A DNA stretch of 64,000 nucleotides from Lentinula raphanica (taxonomy: Eukaryota > Basidiomycota > Agaricomycetes > Agaricales > Omphalotaceae), in the NCBI GenBank assembly GCA_027919835.1, contig JANVFP010000014.1:310001-374000 (forward strand), given 5' to 3'. Shown piece after piece: positions 45,461 to 58,234 of this stretch (position 1 is its first letter; each line of letters begins with the position of its first letter). The notes under the pieces were generated by a model. That model saw only the letters and a list, made by a program, of their open reading frames with translations. It was not told the origin of the DNA and did no database searches. Position numbers and translations under genes: made by a program.

Positions 45461-47453
45461 ATGAAGTATCTGGGTGGCTTTGCTACTACTACGCTGCTCT
45501 CGACCGTGCTTTTTTCTATAACGGCCCTCGCCGCGTCGGCTGACGATTGGACAAAGAGGTCTATCTACCAAGTGTGTATGGACTCATTATCATCGAGCAC
45601 CAATTAACAATCTTGGATTCTTCGTATCTAGCTCGTCACTGATCGATTCGCTCTGGGGAACGGCTCGACGCCAAGCTGCGATACGAGCAAGAAAAAGTAC
45701 TGCGGCGGTAACTGGCAAGGAATCATCTCCAAACTGGATTATATCCAAGAGATGGGTTTTGACGCTGTCTGGATCTCGCCTGTTGTCGAAAATGTGGAAG
45801 GAACGCCATCTGACGGAGACGCGTACCATGGGTGCGTTGTGTACGTCAGAATTCGACTTTTTTCTCAAACGTTCTGCCCAGGTACTGGGCCCAGAATATC
45901 AACGCGCTGAACGCGCATTTTGGCTCTTCCGATGATCTCAAGAGTTTGAGTAAGGCTCTCCATGAGCGAGGAATGTATCTGATGGTAGATGTCGTCGTGA
46001 ACCAGTATGTCGCTCATACCACTTGCACCTCTTTGCAATGCTAATGTCTTTCCTCATGAATCCAGTCTTGTTGCAGTCCCAAGCAATACATCCAGTGTTT
46101 GGCCCGAACCCTTCGATTACTCCCTTCTACAACCTTTCGGGGGATCAGACTCCTTCCACTCGCAATGCTTCATTTCCGATTACAATAATCAGACAGACGT
46201 TGAACAATGCTGGCTGGGCGATGCCAGCTTACCGCTCATGGACGTCGACACCGAGAACAGCACTGTAGTGGACATACTCTACGACTGGATCAAGGATGTT
46301 GTATCAGAGTATAACATCGACGGTCTGCGAGTGGATACCGTGAAGCATGTACGCCAGGAATTCTGGCCTGGGTTCGCATCGAATGCCGGTGTCTACACTG
46401 TCGGCGAAGTATACATCGGCAATGTTTCTTATATTGCCCCATACACCCGTGAGTGACCTCGTCATACCTTCGAACCATGAGTCTGGATATCCGTGCAGGG
46501 GGTCTCGATAGCGTCCTCGACTATCCAACATACTTTGCCGTCTACGACGCATTCACCAATGGCCCTTCTGGAAACATGTCCTCAATTGCCGACGCGGTTA
46601 CACAAACTCAAAATCAATACAACCACGGTGCCTTCTACGTTGGTTCCTTCGTGGAAAACCAGGACAATCCTAGACTTCAGTCTACAGTCTCTGACCAATC
46701 GGTTAGTCTTGACCCACCGTAGGCTTTCTGTGAATAATGCTAATCCATGTATCAAGATTGTGAAGAATTTCATTACATGGCCCTTTATCAATGATGGCAT
46801 ACCGATACTTTACTACGGTCAAGAACAAGGATATCAAGGAGGCGACGATCCGGCTAATCGTGAAGCGTCAGTCATTTTCAGTCCTTCGTCTCAGACTAAT
46901 CTGATATCTTCTCTCCCAGTCTCTGGTTATCAGGATATAATACCGATGAAAACTCACTCTTCACTCTCGTCAAGACCCTCAACTCTGCGCGCAAACAGGC
47001 CATCTCATACAACCAATCTTTCCTTACCACTCAAGCATCGTTTATCACCCAACCATCTACTTCCGTCCTCGCTATCTCGAAACCCCCACTGCTCACACTT
47101 CTCACAAATGGAGGCAATTCATCTAGCCTGACATGGAACATCCCTAGCTCGGCCGGACTGTACGATGCAAATGTGATGCTCGTGGATGTGTTGACCTGCG
47201 AAACCGTGACGACAGCATCGGACGGAAGTTTGAATGTTACATCTAGCAATGGATCACCGAAATATTCATGCCCAGTCAGGCGTTGAACACATCCGGAACC
47301 CTATGCAGCAAAAATGGAACAGATGGATCGTCAACGTCGCCTTCGAAGTCGACCGGATCCGCTCGCGCTTTGATCCAAGCAGATGTCGGGATACTGGCCG
47401 CAGTTACGTGGCTAACCTTGTTCGTTGTTGTGTTGGGGACGATGTTAGTGTGA
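45461..47453 (+). CDS. GH13 alpha-amylase, GPI-anchored type, altered catalytic-site His
   Basis: The ATG at 45461 begins a signal peptide ([20 protein letters not shown]). The barrel follows Taka-amylase: [54 protein letters not shown] and region I DVVVNH (His codon split by an intron at about 46002). Next are [16 protein letters not shown], region [14 protein letters not shown] (nucleophile Asp), region [12 protein letters not shown] (acid/base Glu), and region [12 protein letters not shown]. In region IV the usual His is Gln (CAG, 46660-46662) while the Asp stays. [20 protein letters not shown] and the C-terminal beta domain follow. A Ser-rich stalk and hydrophobic tail ([16 protein letters not shown]) suggest a GPI anchor. 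It should act on alpha-glucan outside the cell or in the wall; the His change may shift activity. Confidence 0.9.
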
Positions 47454-47734
47454 CGATAGACCATTGTTAGAGAAACTTGTGTTACCTAAACTCAGCGCTC
47501 CCTCGTCCACCTTGTGCTTTCTCATAGCTTGATTGAAACCCTTATTTCATTCTCAGATTTGTAGTAATTACGCGTGTTGTAGAATATCCCCAGTCCGTTC
47601 TATGGCAGATGGTAGAAACCTGCTCGAAGTAGTGTAGCCACCGAGGAGGTTTGGGTCCAAGCTGATTGGATTAGGTCTGTTGAGGTCACGCCTGAAATGG
47701 TCGCGTCGCGCTTGATCCTGCTTGATAAACCACC

Positions 47735-49091
47735 ATGGTGGGTACCATCCACTTAGTTTTACGCGTCTGGCGTAACTCATCAAGGCTTTTAGAGTCTTGC
47801 GTTCTTACATGCACATGATTGCTCAGAGGGTAAGCAAATTTTTTCATATCGTGCCCACGCGATCTCAATTCATGAATTATCTTCAGCACAAACCGACTCC
47901 GTTTGGGGTGTTTCATGGGCTAGGAACGACGCGGTGGTTTCTATATCAGCAGATGGATCTCTCAAGCAGTGGGCTTCATCGACAGGAGAACCATACTTAC
48001 CTCCGAATGCAACAGCGGAATACCAAACTCCTTCGCCTCATACGTTGGGATTGGTGTCACTTTCAGTGTCATCAGATGGTCGGCGGGCTCTTTACAACAG
48101 TCTGGAAGGTCTCACATCTCTATGGAACGTTGAAACTGGTAGGATGGAAGGTACCTTTGAGAGTTTCATGAGAGAGGAAGGAATGGGGAACGCAGAGGCT
48201 GGTGAGTTTTCAATGACTTTACCAAGTGAGGTACATCGATATGACACATGCACTAGCTTGGTCTGTTTCGCTGAATCCTTCTGGTTCAACCTACGCATCT
48301 GCTGGAAGCCATGGCAATCTGACTATACGCTCTGCGGAGGCTGAGACATTCGGACAAAAAATCTCAACAGTGTTCTCGGGCAGGAACAAATTTGGGATGT
48401 GTTGTTCCTTCGTATGTGTTCATGCTGCACTCAATCTATCGATGCTCAATGGTTTGGCATGTTGTAGAGCCCGGATGGCAGGCGAATCGCGCTCTCTTCA
48501 GAAATTGGACATGTTTTCATCCTCGACGTGGAGTCAAATACCTTTGTGAACACATTCACATCGCACGCGATGTCTGTACGTTCTGTAGCATGGTCTCCAG
48601 ATTCCAGCGTATGTCATGCTCATCCCGTCGAATCCTTCCTTGATTCATGATCCACAATGCAGCTTCTGATGAGTGCCTCCGAAGACAAGCGATTGATACT
48701 CTATGACGTTCGTGCGTCCTCAGGGAACGCTGGAGGCGCGGTTGCAACATTTAGCGGACATTCTTCATGGGTATTATGTGCGGATATATCTCCCGATGGT
48801 CGGTACGGTCTGTCTGGGTAAGTACTGGAGAAAATTCTATTTCCGAGCCGTCAACTTTCGTTTCTCATTCTTTTTTTCTCGTCTTCTCTTGCTTCTAGAT
48901 CTGCCGATAAATCCATCAAGGTGTGGGATATCGCCGCCCGTGCAGCAGTATCAACTGTTCAAGACACCGGTGAAGTTTGGTCAGTGTCCTGGCGCCCGAT
49001 AGCTCCCGCTGTTGGCTCTGTCGGTGCTTTTGTTTCTGGTGGTGAGGATGGAGTAGTCAAATGGTGGAGAGGTGCTGGTACTGGTGCCTAA
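47735..49091 (+). CDS. SKI8: Ski8/WDR61-like WD40 protein
   Basis: The best model starts with an exon carrying only ATG (47735-47737, in the context CACCATGG). The intron ends at 47792 and the next exon gives SLAFLHAHDCSEAQTDSVWG. WD repeats follow: VVSISADGSLKQWAS, LVSLSVSSDGRRALYNS, TSLWNVETGRMEG, AWSVSLNPSGSTYASAGSHG, SVRSVAWSPDSS, LLMSASEDKRLILYDVRASS, FSGHSSWVLCADISPDGRYG, SADKSIKVWDIA and VSGGEDGVVKWWRGAG, seven or so blades. Order and N-terminus fit Ski8, a subunit of the Ski mRNA-decay complex and of the Paf1 complex in many species, also needed in meiosis. The stop is at 49089-49091. The Ski8 call rests on family resemblance; the ATG-only first exon is inferred. Confidence 0.78.
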
Positions 49092-49302
49092 CTCAAAATT
49101 GTACGACCATATATCATTGCTGCCTTGGACTTTGAAAGTTTCCCTATCGTGGTTTGCAAGATCGATGTTTTTTTTTGCCTGAATTCCAAATTTCGACATT
49201 GTGAAAACTCGCATATAATTACATTCAAGCATAGGATGAGACGTATTGGTGGTACATAGTAAGCAAATGCGTACATGATTGGTTTGACTTCATTGTGCTC
49301 CG

Positions 49303-50683
49303 TTAATTGTGCTTTGTCTTTAGCTCCATCTCAGCCCTGTCTACTGCTTCCAAAAGCACATCCTCGGGCTCACTGTCACTGCCCAATGATGAGAATGAGT
49401 CGCTTGCATCGCTGATGCTTCCGGTAGAAAGTGGTGGTGTTGACATCGTAGGACTGGCACTGATTGCTCTCTCTGTGTCGAAAAACACATCTGAGTCGCA
49501 AGAGACCATGCCACTGGTCCTGACAACGTCCCATAACGTGCGTAAGCCGTCTATTCCTCGTCGCCCATGTCGCTCTGGACATCCTTTGTCGCTCTCCTGA
49601 AGCGACTTGTTGAACACTTCCAATGACCACCATCCTCGATATCCCATTCGATGTAACAAGGTGGTCATTTGTACTACCGGTAGGAAACCCCAGTATCCTG
49701 AGGGTGGGTTCTCGGGATCCGAGAAAGTATCTTCCATGAAGTCGTCCAAAGGTGGAGGCTCGCACGGAAAGACTCTGCACGCGCGGCTCCATTTCATCCG
49801 TCGTGGCATGTTGTCATCATCGACACATACTTCTGCAGGACGGATAGCGTCGGCTATCTGGTAGAAGAATATCTTCTCGGCTGGTATCGTCCTCGTCATT
49901 TCTTCGAGGTTGGAAAGCATGCCTTCAAGCGTTTGGCCTTTTCGTATCATCGATGGTTGGCCTGGGTCTGCATATTGGTTGCCACTGTAGACTTCGTCAC
50001 TTTATGGTCCGGAGCTAGATCAATAGAAAGGCCTACAGCGTATTGAATGAATCCAGAAGAACGCCAACGTTCTCCCGGTCGACTCGTTTAACGATGTCCC
50101 AGACTTGCATCCAATTATCGACAACCGTACCCCAACTCAGAGGCTCGTAGCCGATACGCACGCCATATCTTTCGGCCAACGCACCGAGCTGACGAAAAGC
50201 ATCGACTTGTTTTTCGTAGTACATCTCGACAGGATAGTCCTCGGTTATGATATGGGATCTAGGGATATGGTTGGAGCACACGAGAAGCAAATCGCACTTC
50301 AGAGCTGGCATTATTCTGAGCCATCGCTCTGCGTCTGCGAGAGCAACGTAGATCTCCTCCTGGGTATGGAAATTCTCGAAGTTCCTCAGAGGTTGGAACA
50401 GGGGAATTTCCAAACCTAAAGAGTTGCAGAGACGGTAGACGGCGGCGGCGCAGACGATGTCCAACTCGACGGGGGAGCAAGACGATGCAGGCATGGTGCA
50501 CATATCAGCATGCTTGCCCTTCCTGAATTCGTCAACGAAGGCTTCAAAGTCTGGAATGAATATCTCAATGCCGTTGTAGCCCAAGTCTGAAGCCACCCTG
50601 ATCTTGGTCGGAAGGTCATGGTAGACGTTCGTACCAAGGGATAGAGAAGCGATGGCAAATTGAGGCTGAGTATGAGCTGACAT
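49303..50683 (-). CDS. TIM-barrel sugar isomerase/epimerase, 3-dehydroshikimate dehydratase-like
   Basis: The ATG at 50683 starts MSAHTQPQFAIASLSLGTNV. Two exons (one intron at about 49955-50035) give about 430 residues. The AP-endonuclease-2 (xylose isomerase-like) barrel shows DLGYNGIEIFIPDFEAFVDE, LKCDLLLVCSNHIP, GVRIGYEPLSWGTVVDNW, NVGVLLDSFNTL, EKIFFYQIADAIRPAE and YRGWWSLEVFNKSL. Metal-ligand candidates are the Glu in IGYEPL, the Asp in LLDSFN, the Gln in FYQIADA and the Glu in SLEVFN. The pattern fits fungal 3-dehydroshikimate dehydratase (Qa-4/QutC type, quinate catabolism to protocatechuate). An extra acidic Ser/Asp/Glu tail of about 60 residues (ISDASDSFSSLGSDSEPEDV) is unusual. Substrate is inferred; no other quinate genes are nearby. 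Confidence 0.75.
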
Positions 50684-51528
50684 TGGGGTTACGATAAGTC
50701 CACATCCTTCACAGTCTCTCCTTACATGTATGTTGCAGACAGTATATTGATTTCTTCAAATCTCATGAAGAAATCAAGAACCACTGTCGGATCTTACCCG
50801 ATGCGTTATCCTGTGAGAGAATGGAATTGATATGAGGTCACTCCTGGACTGGTGAGCACGGCTCGCGTCTCTCCCTTTTGACCTTTCTTCCAAACGGTTG
50901 GTTCTGTTGCGGTCTACACTTGCGATATCAGTTACGGTCGATATTCATGTCGTATGGGCTCGGAATGAATGGAACCGGTGTGAGAAACACCACGAGCTGC
51001 ACTGATAACGACTGGTTACCAGTGGTAGCCGAGTACTAAGACCGTCGAAGGAGTTCAATGGTTGGGCTCAAAATAATGCCAGCCATGATCTGCGGCTGTG
51101 TTCGAGGAGGACTCTTGTTGTCGCCGGTGGGTTCGAGCTTGGCGAAAGACCCTGGATGGCGTTTGAAAGGAATACTGAATAACATGAGCGGTGCCATTAT
51201 AACGGGTACCTTCAAATGCTCTCTCAAGTATTTCTGACTCAAATCGAAACCTTGTCCTCGCTGCTTCGTAAATTATGGACGTGGGCCTACTTGCTCATCA
51301 TGCATCATGCGTGGCAACTTTTCCGGAGCGCGTAATACATTGCTCGAATATATATATTCACAAATGCTATATACATTATATACAACCCACGAAGTACTTT
51401 AGCACATTAGTCTTGAGCCATGGCGTGGTAGACAATGAGCCTTGCTACTTTTACTAGGCGATTTCTACGATGTCGCGATGAGCTCCTCCCTGATGTAATA
51501 ACCCAAAAAAGAGCAGCAGAGAATGCAT
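50684..51528. other. Intergenic, no gene recognised
   Basis: About 0.85 kb holding the upstream region of the dehydratase-like gene and the 3' flank of the OPT gene. Small frames at 51036-51242 and 51275-51457 carry no signature. Confidence 0.5.
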
Positions 51529-54500
51529 CTATGAAGCAGGTGCGAGACACCGATCAGCAGAGTACTTCAGATCGTTACCCCACCAGTTAGGGAAAGAAAC
51601 AGCAGGTCCTGCAGCACCGAAAAGTGCCAGATTGAGGATGAAGGAGATGACCTGTGTTCCTCCGTCCAAAGCTAGAAATACGGAAGCCGCAACTTAAGCA
51701 ACGAGTACAGCTCAGCATGCCAACAGAACGACTTACCACCGGCGACGATGTAATTATCTAGAACAAGGTAGGGAATATTCAATACAATGTTAAACGATCA
51801 GGGTACGAAACACTCACACTTGGTGAAAGCACGGGGATACTTTCGACGAACCCACCACTGGGAGACGATTCCCAGCAACATAGAAGTATTCACTTGAGTA
51901 TTTACTCCGACTAAACGAAAGGTAGTGTAAGCTGTTAGCTCGTCTCTGAATTTCGGTCCATACCGGAGAGGAAACACGAGTACTGGAGGACGACGCTGGT
52001 GTTGAAATTCTTGAGGAACACGTTCTGGGGCCACTTGCGGTGAAGTCCGTACTGAATGACAGGGAAAACAGCACCGATGGCAAGAGAGACGGGGACCATA
52101 TAGTAAGTTTTGCCTGGGCTGAACATCTCACGGCCGAGAGCACCCCAAGAGATAGCGTTCGAATTGAAACTTTGTGCGTTCTGTCCAGACCATAAACGAG
52201 TACCTGCGATGGTAAGCAGCGCGGCCCTTTGGTTCTTCACGATCGAGAGTTCCATGACATAATTCAAGAGAGCACCCTGTCGAGAATCAGTCCATACGAT
52301 GTGAGAGTAATCATGAGCTCCGTGACATACAACTACACATCCGATAATTTGAACGAGGAAGTTGACTTTGGGAGGTATTTTGAGATACTGTCCGAGTTTG
52401 AGATCACCAAGCAGCTTGATACCCTGAACAGTAGGCTGGCTCCCATACAATGCAGCATACATGTTCGAGACTACCCGAGCTCAACGCGTATCCGCATCGA
52501 TAGTGGAGATAGAACGTACTTGGGTCACCGGGGGCCATATAAGAACCAATCATCGAATAGAAGCCATCGAGTTGGGTGCTGAACTCCTTGTAACCGAGGA
52601 TAGCAGAGGTCGTACAGTAGGCGGTCGTGAAGAACATGGAAATGATCAATATCTGGAACCAAGCTTTAATCACATTCAGGTGGACTTTGATCAGAGTCGC
52701 ACTTACGACAGTGAGTTGCCACCATGCAAAATTGGAATGTCCTTTCGAGTGGTAGCGGATCAGCCCTGATTCTCGAAACTGGCGAAATGAACTAACCGGT
52801 ATAGTCTGTGGCCTTCAGTTGAGAGGACATGTCAGAGTTCGAAAGGCAAAAAGTAATCGTGGAGAGTCATACCTGAGCCATGGCATATGCGACTGCTAAG
52901 AGACAGAGATACCAATAGCGAGGGACCTTTGAGTATCGTTTCATGGCGATATAGTGCTCGTCGTGTACAATGTGAGCAGTTTTGTTCCAGGGATTCAATG
53001 CACGGAAAAAGGGCAATAGTTCATCCCAGTAAAAGAGGAGGACATGCATGATAGTGGCGCCCATGGCAAGATTTGCAGTGATAAAATACAGCGCATTGGT
53101 TGCCGAGAACCAGGCCGGCTGTCAAAGGACATCAGTGATTGTGAGGGAGGAGACTTTCATCGCTAAAGCCTAACGCTTACCCCAATCTCAGCATATTTGA
53201 CTGGATCAAACATGTTGTTCGTCAGTATAGCAGTCTGGTTGTACTGATTTCCGTCACTGTCGAAGATAGCTTGGGACATGAAAGGAAACTAGACAGCGGT
53301 CAGAATCCAGCAATGTAAAACAGTATATGCAACCTACTTTACGTCCTTGCCATACGTTGCCGTAGTATACTGCGCACATCAGAATGTACGTGAGTACCAC
53401 GCCAATATCTTGATTGAGTTGTGTCCATAATGGAGTGTAGAGATTTTCGGAAGTTATGAGATTCCAATCGAATGAAACAGCCAAGAGCTGATGAATGATG
53501 AGTGAATACGAATCGGACAGACTTTACAGAACATACCCCCATTCCCTCATTGTTACTAGCTCCACCGAAGACGTTACGCATGACGGACGAAGTGTGATCC
53601 ACCAAACAGAAGATGCTCACTCCAGTGAGGAGGGGGAAGATCCACTGGGGAATGATTTCGTATACGAATACGAAAGCAAAGAGGGCCCAGAATATCTTGG
53701 TTCTTTTGCTCGACAAACCACCATCAAAATGGAGTCTGCAATGTCAGTCAATTTGGGCACTAGATAACAAAGACAGAACTGACGCTTGGAACATGTTCGC
53801 GGGTGTGATAACCTGGTGAAAGACCGATTGAGATACCGCATGGATGATCGGACGCAGCATGAATGCTTACCGTGGGCCAGAAGCAGATCGAAGGATAGAC
53901 AAGGGCCTCCTGCAGTAGACCGGCGAAGGCATATCCAACGAGCTGAGAAGCAAGCAGAGTGAAGATCGCGATCCCAGGGTTCAACTCGTTGTTGCTGGAA
54001 AGAAGGGTCAATCACTGTTCCGTACGATGAGTTATAGCAAACGTACTAGTAGAGATCCTGAACCGAAATGACCTGTATGGCAGTCGCCGAAGCACTGGCA
54101 GTATAAGCCATGATCAGTGCGGCACCTGCGATTTGTCGAGTAAGCGTCTTATTCGGCAGTATGACTTTCCTGCTTCGGTTTGCATACCATGCTCTTTGAT
54201 GTTGAAAGGACCAGGGTTGATGAACCGGAAGATTCCACGAGATGGGAGGGCTTTCTCCCAAAGTTTACCAATGAAGTAGATCACTATGAGGAGGAAACTC
54301 TCCGAAACCAGGAGCGTCTGTGGCTTGAAGTAATACAATTGCGCCAAAACAGACCTAGTAGGTATGACTCAGCATCATTGAAAATGTTCGACTGAAGAAC
54401 GTTCATACCCGAAAGCAGAAAAGCCAAGACCGAGAAACAGCATACGAAAAGTGACAACGGGAAGTTCATAATCATCCCTGCCAATGGAGTTGAGTGGGAA

Positions 54501-54845
54501 TGTGGTGTCTGCGGAGATAAACCTATGCTAACCGTGTACTCAACACCTTGATGGAAATGTCGTGTGCGTCCTTGACGAGGTATTCGTCGTCGTCAGCCTT
54601 GCCTGATGCGAGTCTTGCCTAACGAGGAGGAGGTAAGTCCGAGTCAGGTTCGAAGAAACAAGAAAGAAACATACTTCAAGCTCCTCTGCATGCTTCAAAC
54701 GCAACTCCCCCGAAGCGTCGTCGTCATCATATCCTACTGTATCCACATAGCCAAGTTTCTCGTCAGACGAGTCGTTGACCTTCTTCTCAACGTCGTCGGT
54801 GAACGCGCTGTCTTGACGGGGAGGAACGGCCTGTTCACTGGCCAT
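51529..54845 (-). CDS. OPT: OPT-family oligopeptide transporter
   Basis: The ATG at 54845 gives a hydrophilic N-terminus (MASEQAVPPRQDSAFTDDVE), then ARLASGKADDDEYLV. A dozen or more short introns separate membrane exons. Family motifs are FRFINPGPFNIKEH (the OPT 'NPG' motif), QVISVQDLYYNNELNPGIAI, PQWIFPLLTGVSIFCLVDHT, GGASNNEGMGLLAVSFDWN, NNMFDPVKYAEIGPAWFSAT, MKRYSKVPRYWYL, GYMVPG-like ending APGDP, LKIPPKVNF, LSIVKNQRAALL, ISWGALGREMFSPGK and FPNWWGNDLKYSADRC at the C-terminus (stop at 51529). Such proteins carry peptides of 4-5 residues or glutathione with protons across the plasma membrane. With the PTR transporter at 11.9 kb it points to peptide scavenging. Confidence 0.93.
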
Positions 54846-56522
54846 TCTTGAATACGGCTGAACGGAGGAATATGGGCAGGAAGATGGGGGGGAATCTTGA
54901 GGTCCTTCCTTAGAACAGGTAGCATTTTGTACCCATCCTAGAAGCTATCGGCCTATGTAGGCGCACTATAGATTGGAGACTTGCCACATGGACACTATCA
55001 AACGCTAACTAGTAACCATTGAAAGCTGAAATTGAAAGGCATGATAAGAGGGCCGAAATTGAAAAGAATGATAAGAGAAACTACATACATCTCAGTTCTA
55101 AGGAAGAGCGCATCAATTTGCAAAATGATGAACCTAGATAGCCTCCTCCGAGTCAATTCTTTGTACGGTTTTGGACGCAAAGCTGCATCATGTACCAGAC
55201 TTGCCAGTACTGTACAAGAATGTACATGGAGGGTTCTAATTGCCGGGTGTCATACGGTACCTAAGAAGATAACGGAACTCTCGAGGAAAATTCAAACAAT
55301 AGTAATAACGTAGCTCGTACCTGAAGTGGAGATTCTGAAGGAGAACCGTCACCTTACACACGAGCTTGGTTGAAGTAACCTTCTATGGACAGAATAGTTG
55401 TAGATGCTCCCGTCAGAAGTCATATGGACAAGTTGATCATTGAAAGCATGTGCATCGTATGTTTGGCAGGGCCCAAGATGTATTCGATGTCGTCGTTCGG
55501 AGACCGAGAGATGGTGCCAATGATAAAAACCGTTGGAGCTTCGTTCGATGATATTGTCAAAGTAGGTCTAATTACACCACCAGACGACTTGGATCATGCG
55601 GGCGTAATCGCGCGCGATTCAATATCGAAGGCATGTTCCACTTCAAACTGCATAGAGTCTTGTTTCCGTGCCATCTGGTACAATCTTGGCAGTCAGGGGG
55701 TATTCCTTGCAGTTCGACGCAGTTCGACGCCGATGCTGAGTGCATTGACTTGAGAGATCGGATGTTTCAAGAACATACGGCCGTTTACAGCAGAACTAGC
55801 GACAGCCACGCAATTCGCCTAATGATGTCGAAGTCGGGGACACCTAAGCACCTCAAAATCGCCGACGCTTGGCAAACCCCAACCGCATCGATTCTTCCAT
55901 GAAATCAGCAGCGTCAGAACAAAGGCGAAAGCCTGATATCATATCATGATTCATGGGCGTCCCGTGTGGCCGATCGGTGCATATGGCTGAAAAGGTGAAA
56001 TCCTGAAGACTCCTCGATATCTCGGGAAGATCTGGGTGTAAGACTAGTTCCTGGTTCGAATCTAGGCACAAGCGGGACAGTCGAAGACCTTGAGGATGGT
56101 GTGTCCTAACCGGGAAGATTCACGAAGAATTGTGGTTCGATAGTCTGCGCACATCACGTAGGGGCGTAACAGAGTATGATGATGATCGTTCTAGGTGTGC
56201 TAATTTCATTGAGACTGGAAGAGGGCCGATCATGGTGGTTCATGATCAGGACAATAGAAGAGTACTAGCCTGTACTACAGGACCAATGATTTGATGAGGA
56301 CCCTATCGCGGAGAGAGAAAGCCTTGCCCAGTGTAAAAACGTAGTCAGGTGGTCAGTAGAGTAAGGTCTCCTAGGAGTAGTTGAAAGAGCAAGATGATCT
56401 CAAAGGATGTTGATCGATGAGCGCTATCGTTTGAACGAAAACATTTTCTGTGAACGAAGTTTCTGTCGCGTCGCGCAGCTTTGACTTGCGTGGGAGCGGC
56501 TTCGAATTTTCCCACGTCGACA
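54846..56522. other. Intergenic stretch, no gene recognised
   Basis: About 1.7 kb. The largest frames (55385-55753 plus, 55853-56071 minus) lack domains and splice support. A short direct repeat GCAGTTCGAC occurs twice in tandem at 55711-55730. The part nearest 54846 is the OPT 5' flank. Confidence 0.45.
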
Positions 56523-57709
56523 ATGGCCTTCTCAAACTTGTCAAGGTAGTGAACTTGCAAGCTGTGCTATGTCGCCACTTTCTCACTTCTCTTCGACCTC
56601 TTACCCACTAGACACACCTCAAAGGAGAAAAACCGGCTGCCACCCGAATTGCTGAGGGAAATCGTCAGATTCTACAGCACTCAAAATACCACCCTTGATC
56701 AAGACCATGCCACATCTTCGAAACCCCCTTGGCAGCTGTTCTCGTCCCTTTCTTCAGCTTCCAAGACACTGAGAGCATTGGCGCTAGGATCCTGGTTTGC
56801 AATCTTTGTGGTCAGGCATGTGGATGATTTGCTTGATTCAAATATCCCGTTTCCAGAAATCAAGACGTCGTGGACTCGGTGAGTTCGAACTTCGTGTCCC
56901 TATGCAGCCAGCAAGGCTTTGCTGACATGTTCCTCAGAGAGATTCATTTCATCCGCTGGCCCAAAGGCTTACAATTCAACATCGTGGAAAACTTCATGCG
57001 CTTGAGCAAGATACGGATAGATTGCTCAAAGGCTGACGTTGTGCCACCTAGAGAGTCGAACGGCCAATTATTACTAAAGGATATCGAGCTAGAAATACGA
57101 AATCTCTATTGGCCATCACCTCTTGTCACTCAATACATATCTCGAACATTCCCCACGCTGAGGGTTTTGCGACTGCGACAGACAAGAACCTGGTGCGGGC
57201 TTTGCCACACTTGCTGCATACCCGAATTCCAACCACCTCTTCCGACAGTGATTCGGTATGAAGGTGGCACGGGATTACCGGTGAGCTGGACTCAACTTCT
57301 TGATCGACATGTTTTGATGAAAGCTCACTCTGTAGACACACTATGCTCAAGCATTATCCCCCCTTGAATATCTTGAAGCTGTTTACTTGGACGTCGGTGT
57401 TGTGGCATGTGGCAAAACCACGCTTTCGAGTCATGAAGGGCGGAATCCGGATTTTTGGATTGGCGAATGTGACAGATGTATAGAGGTCTGTTTCTTTCTC
57501 TTACTTACAGCCTTGGATGCAGGTTGAGTAAAACTACAATTAACGAACACTCATAGGTCATGTACGAAGACGAATCATTCAGGAAAGAATGGCTAGCGAA
57601 GAAGAAAAATCCTGCAGTCAAACCCCCGCGGTTGACCACAGTGGAATGGAGCTTCCTTTCTAAGGAAGACTTTGATTCGAGCTCGTGGAGTGATGATTCA
57701 GAAGAATGA
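56523..57709 (+). CDS. F-box-like protein
   Basis: Exon 1 is 56523-56545 (MAFSNLS). An intron of about 66 nt ends at 56611 and exon 2 continues RHTSKEKNRLPPELLREIV, an F-box-like LPxELLxxIV start. SLSSASKTLRALALGSWFAI follows. A 57-nt intron at 56880-56936 joins SWTR to EIHFIRWPKGLQF. LRR-like strands are LSKIRIDCSKAD, DIELEIRNLYWPSP and FPTLRVLRLRQTRTWCGLCH. The C-terminus (LEYLEAVYLDVGVVACGKTT, FWIGECDRC, then VMYEDESFRKEWLAKK) is a common Agaricomycete motif of unknown role. It ends DSSSWSDDSEE at a TGA at 57707-57709. Probable SCF adaptor by family only. Confidence 0.7.
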
Positions 57710-58234
57710 GACGAAGATGAGGAGGACGACGGATTTACGCTGGATTGAAGCAAGAATTTTATGAAGGGGTAACCTAGATTCACAGACAGAGCGGAACAAT
57801 CTCTGAGAAAGTACGCGCTTTCGCTTTTTCAAGACTGGAGAGACTTACGATTGTCCAGGCTCGTCCCAGCGACAATCTTCCGTTTATCATCGAGAGCCAA
57901 TTCAGCCTGAAAATTTCTCTCGGAATCTGTCGCAAACTGACTTCTATTGGTTTCATCTCTTGTGCGTTGCTCAACTTGTACCAAACGACAATACACAAAA
58001 AACTAAAATTATGCGTTTTTGCCAGCATCCGCCCCGAACCCCACTCGTGATTCAATGTCCCGCGTGTTCCCTTCGCTAACAATATTGCATCAGAACCATT
58101 AGAAGACGTTTCCGTAAGCTGACGACCTCTGAGTGGTCATTCTCAAAGAACCTCGTGCTTCTCGCTTCGAGTATAAATTGGAGACGCACTGTTTATTGCT
58201 TCGCCCTCAGCTTCACCCCTCTCAGGCTCTCATC
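57710..58234. promoter_or_regulatory. Intergenic with TATA box of the lactonase-like gene
   Basis: A TATAAA at 58172-58177 lies 58 bp before the ATG at 58235. A minus-strand frame at 57780-58082 has no signature and is not called. Confidence 0.5.

Noticed and set aside
55385..55753. 122-residue plus-strand frame
   Set aside because: No recognisable motif and no neighbouring exons; not called as a gene.
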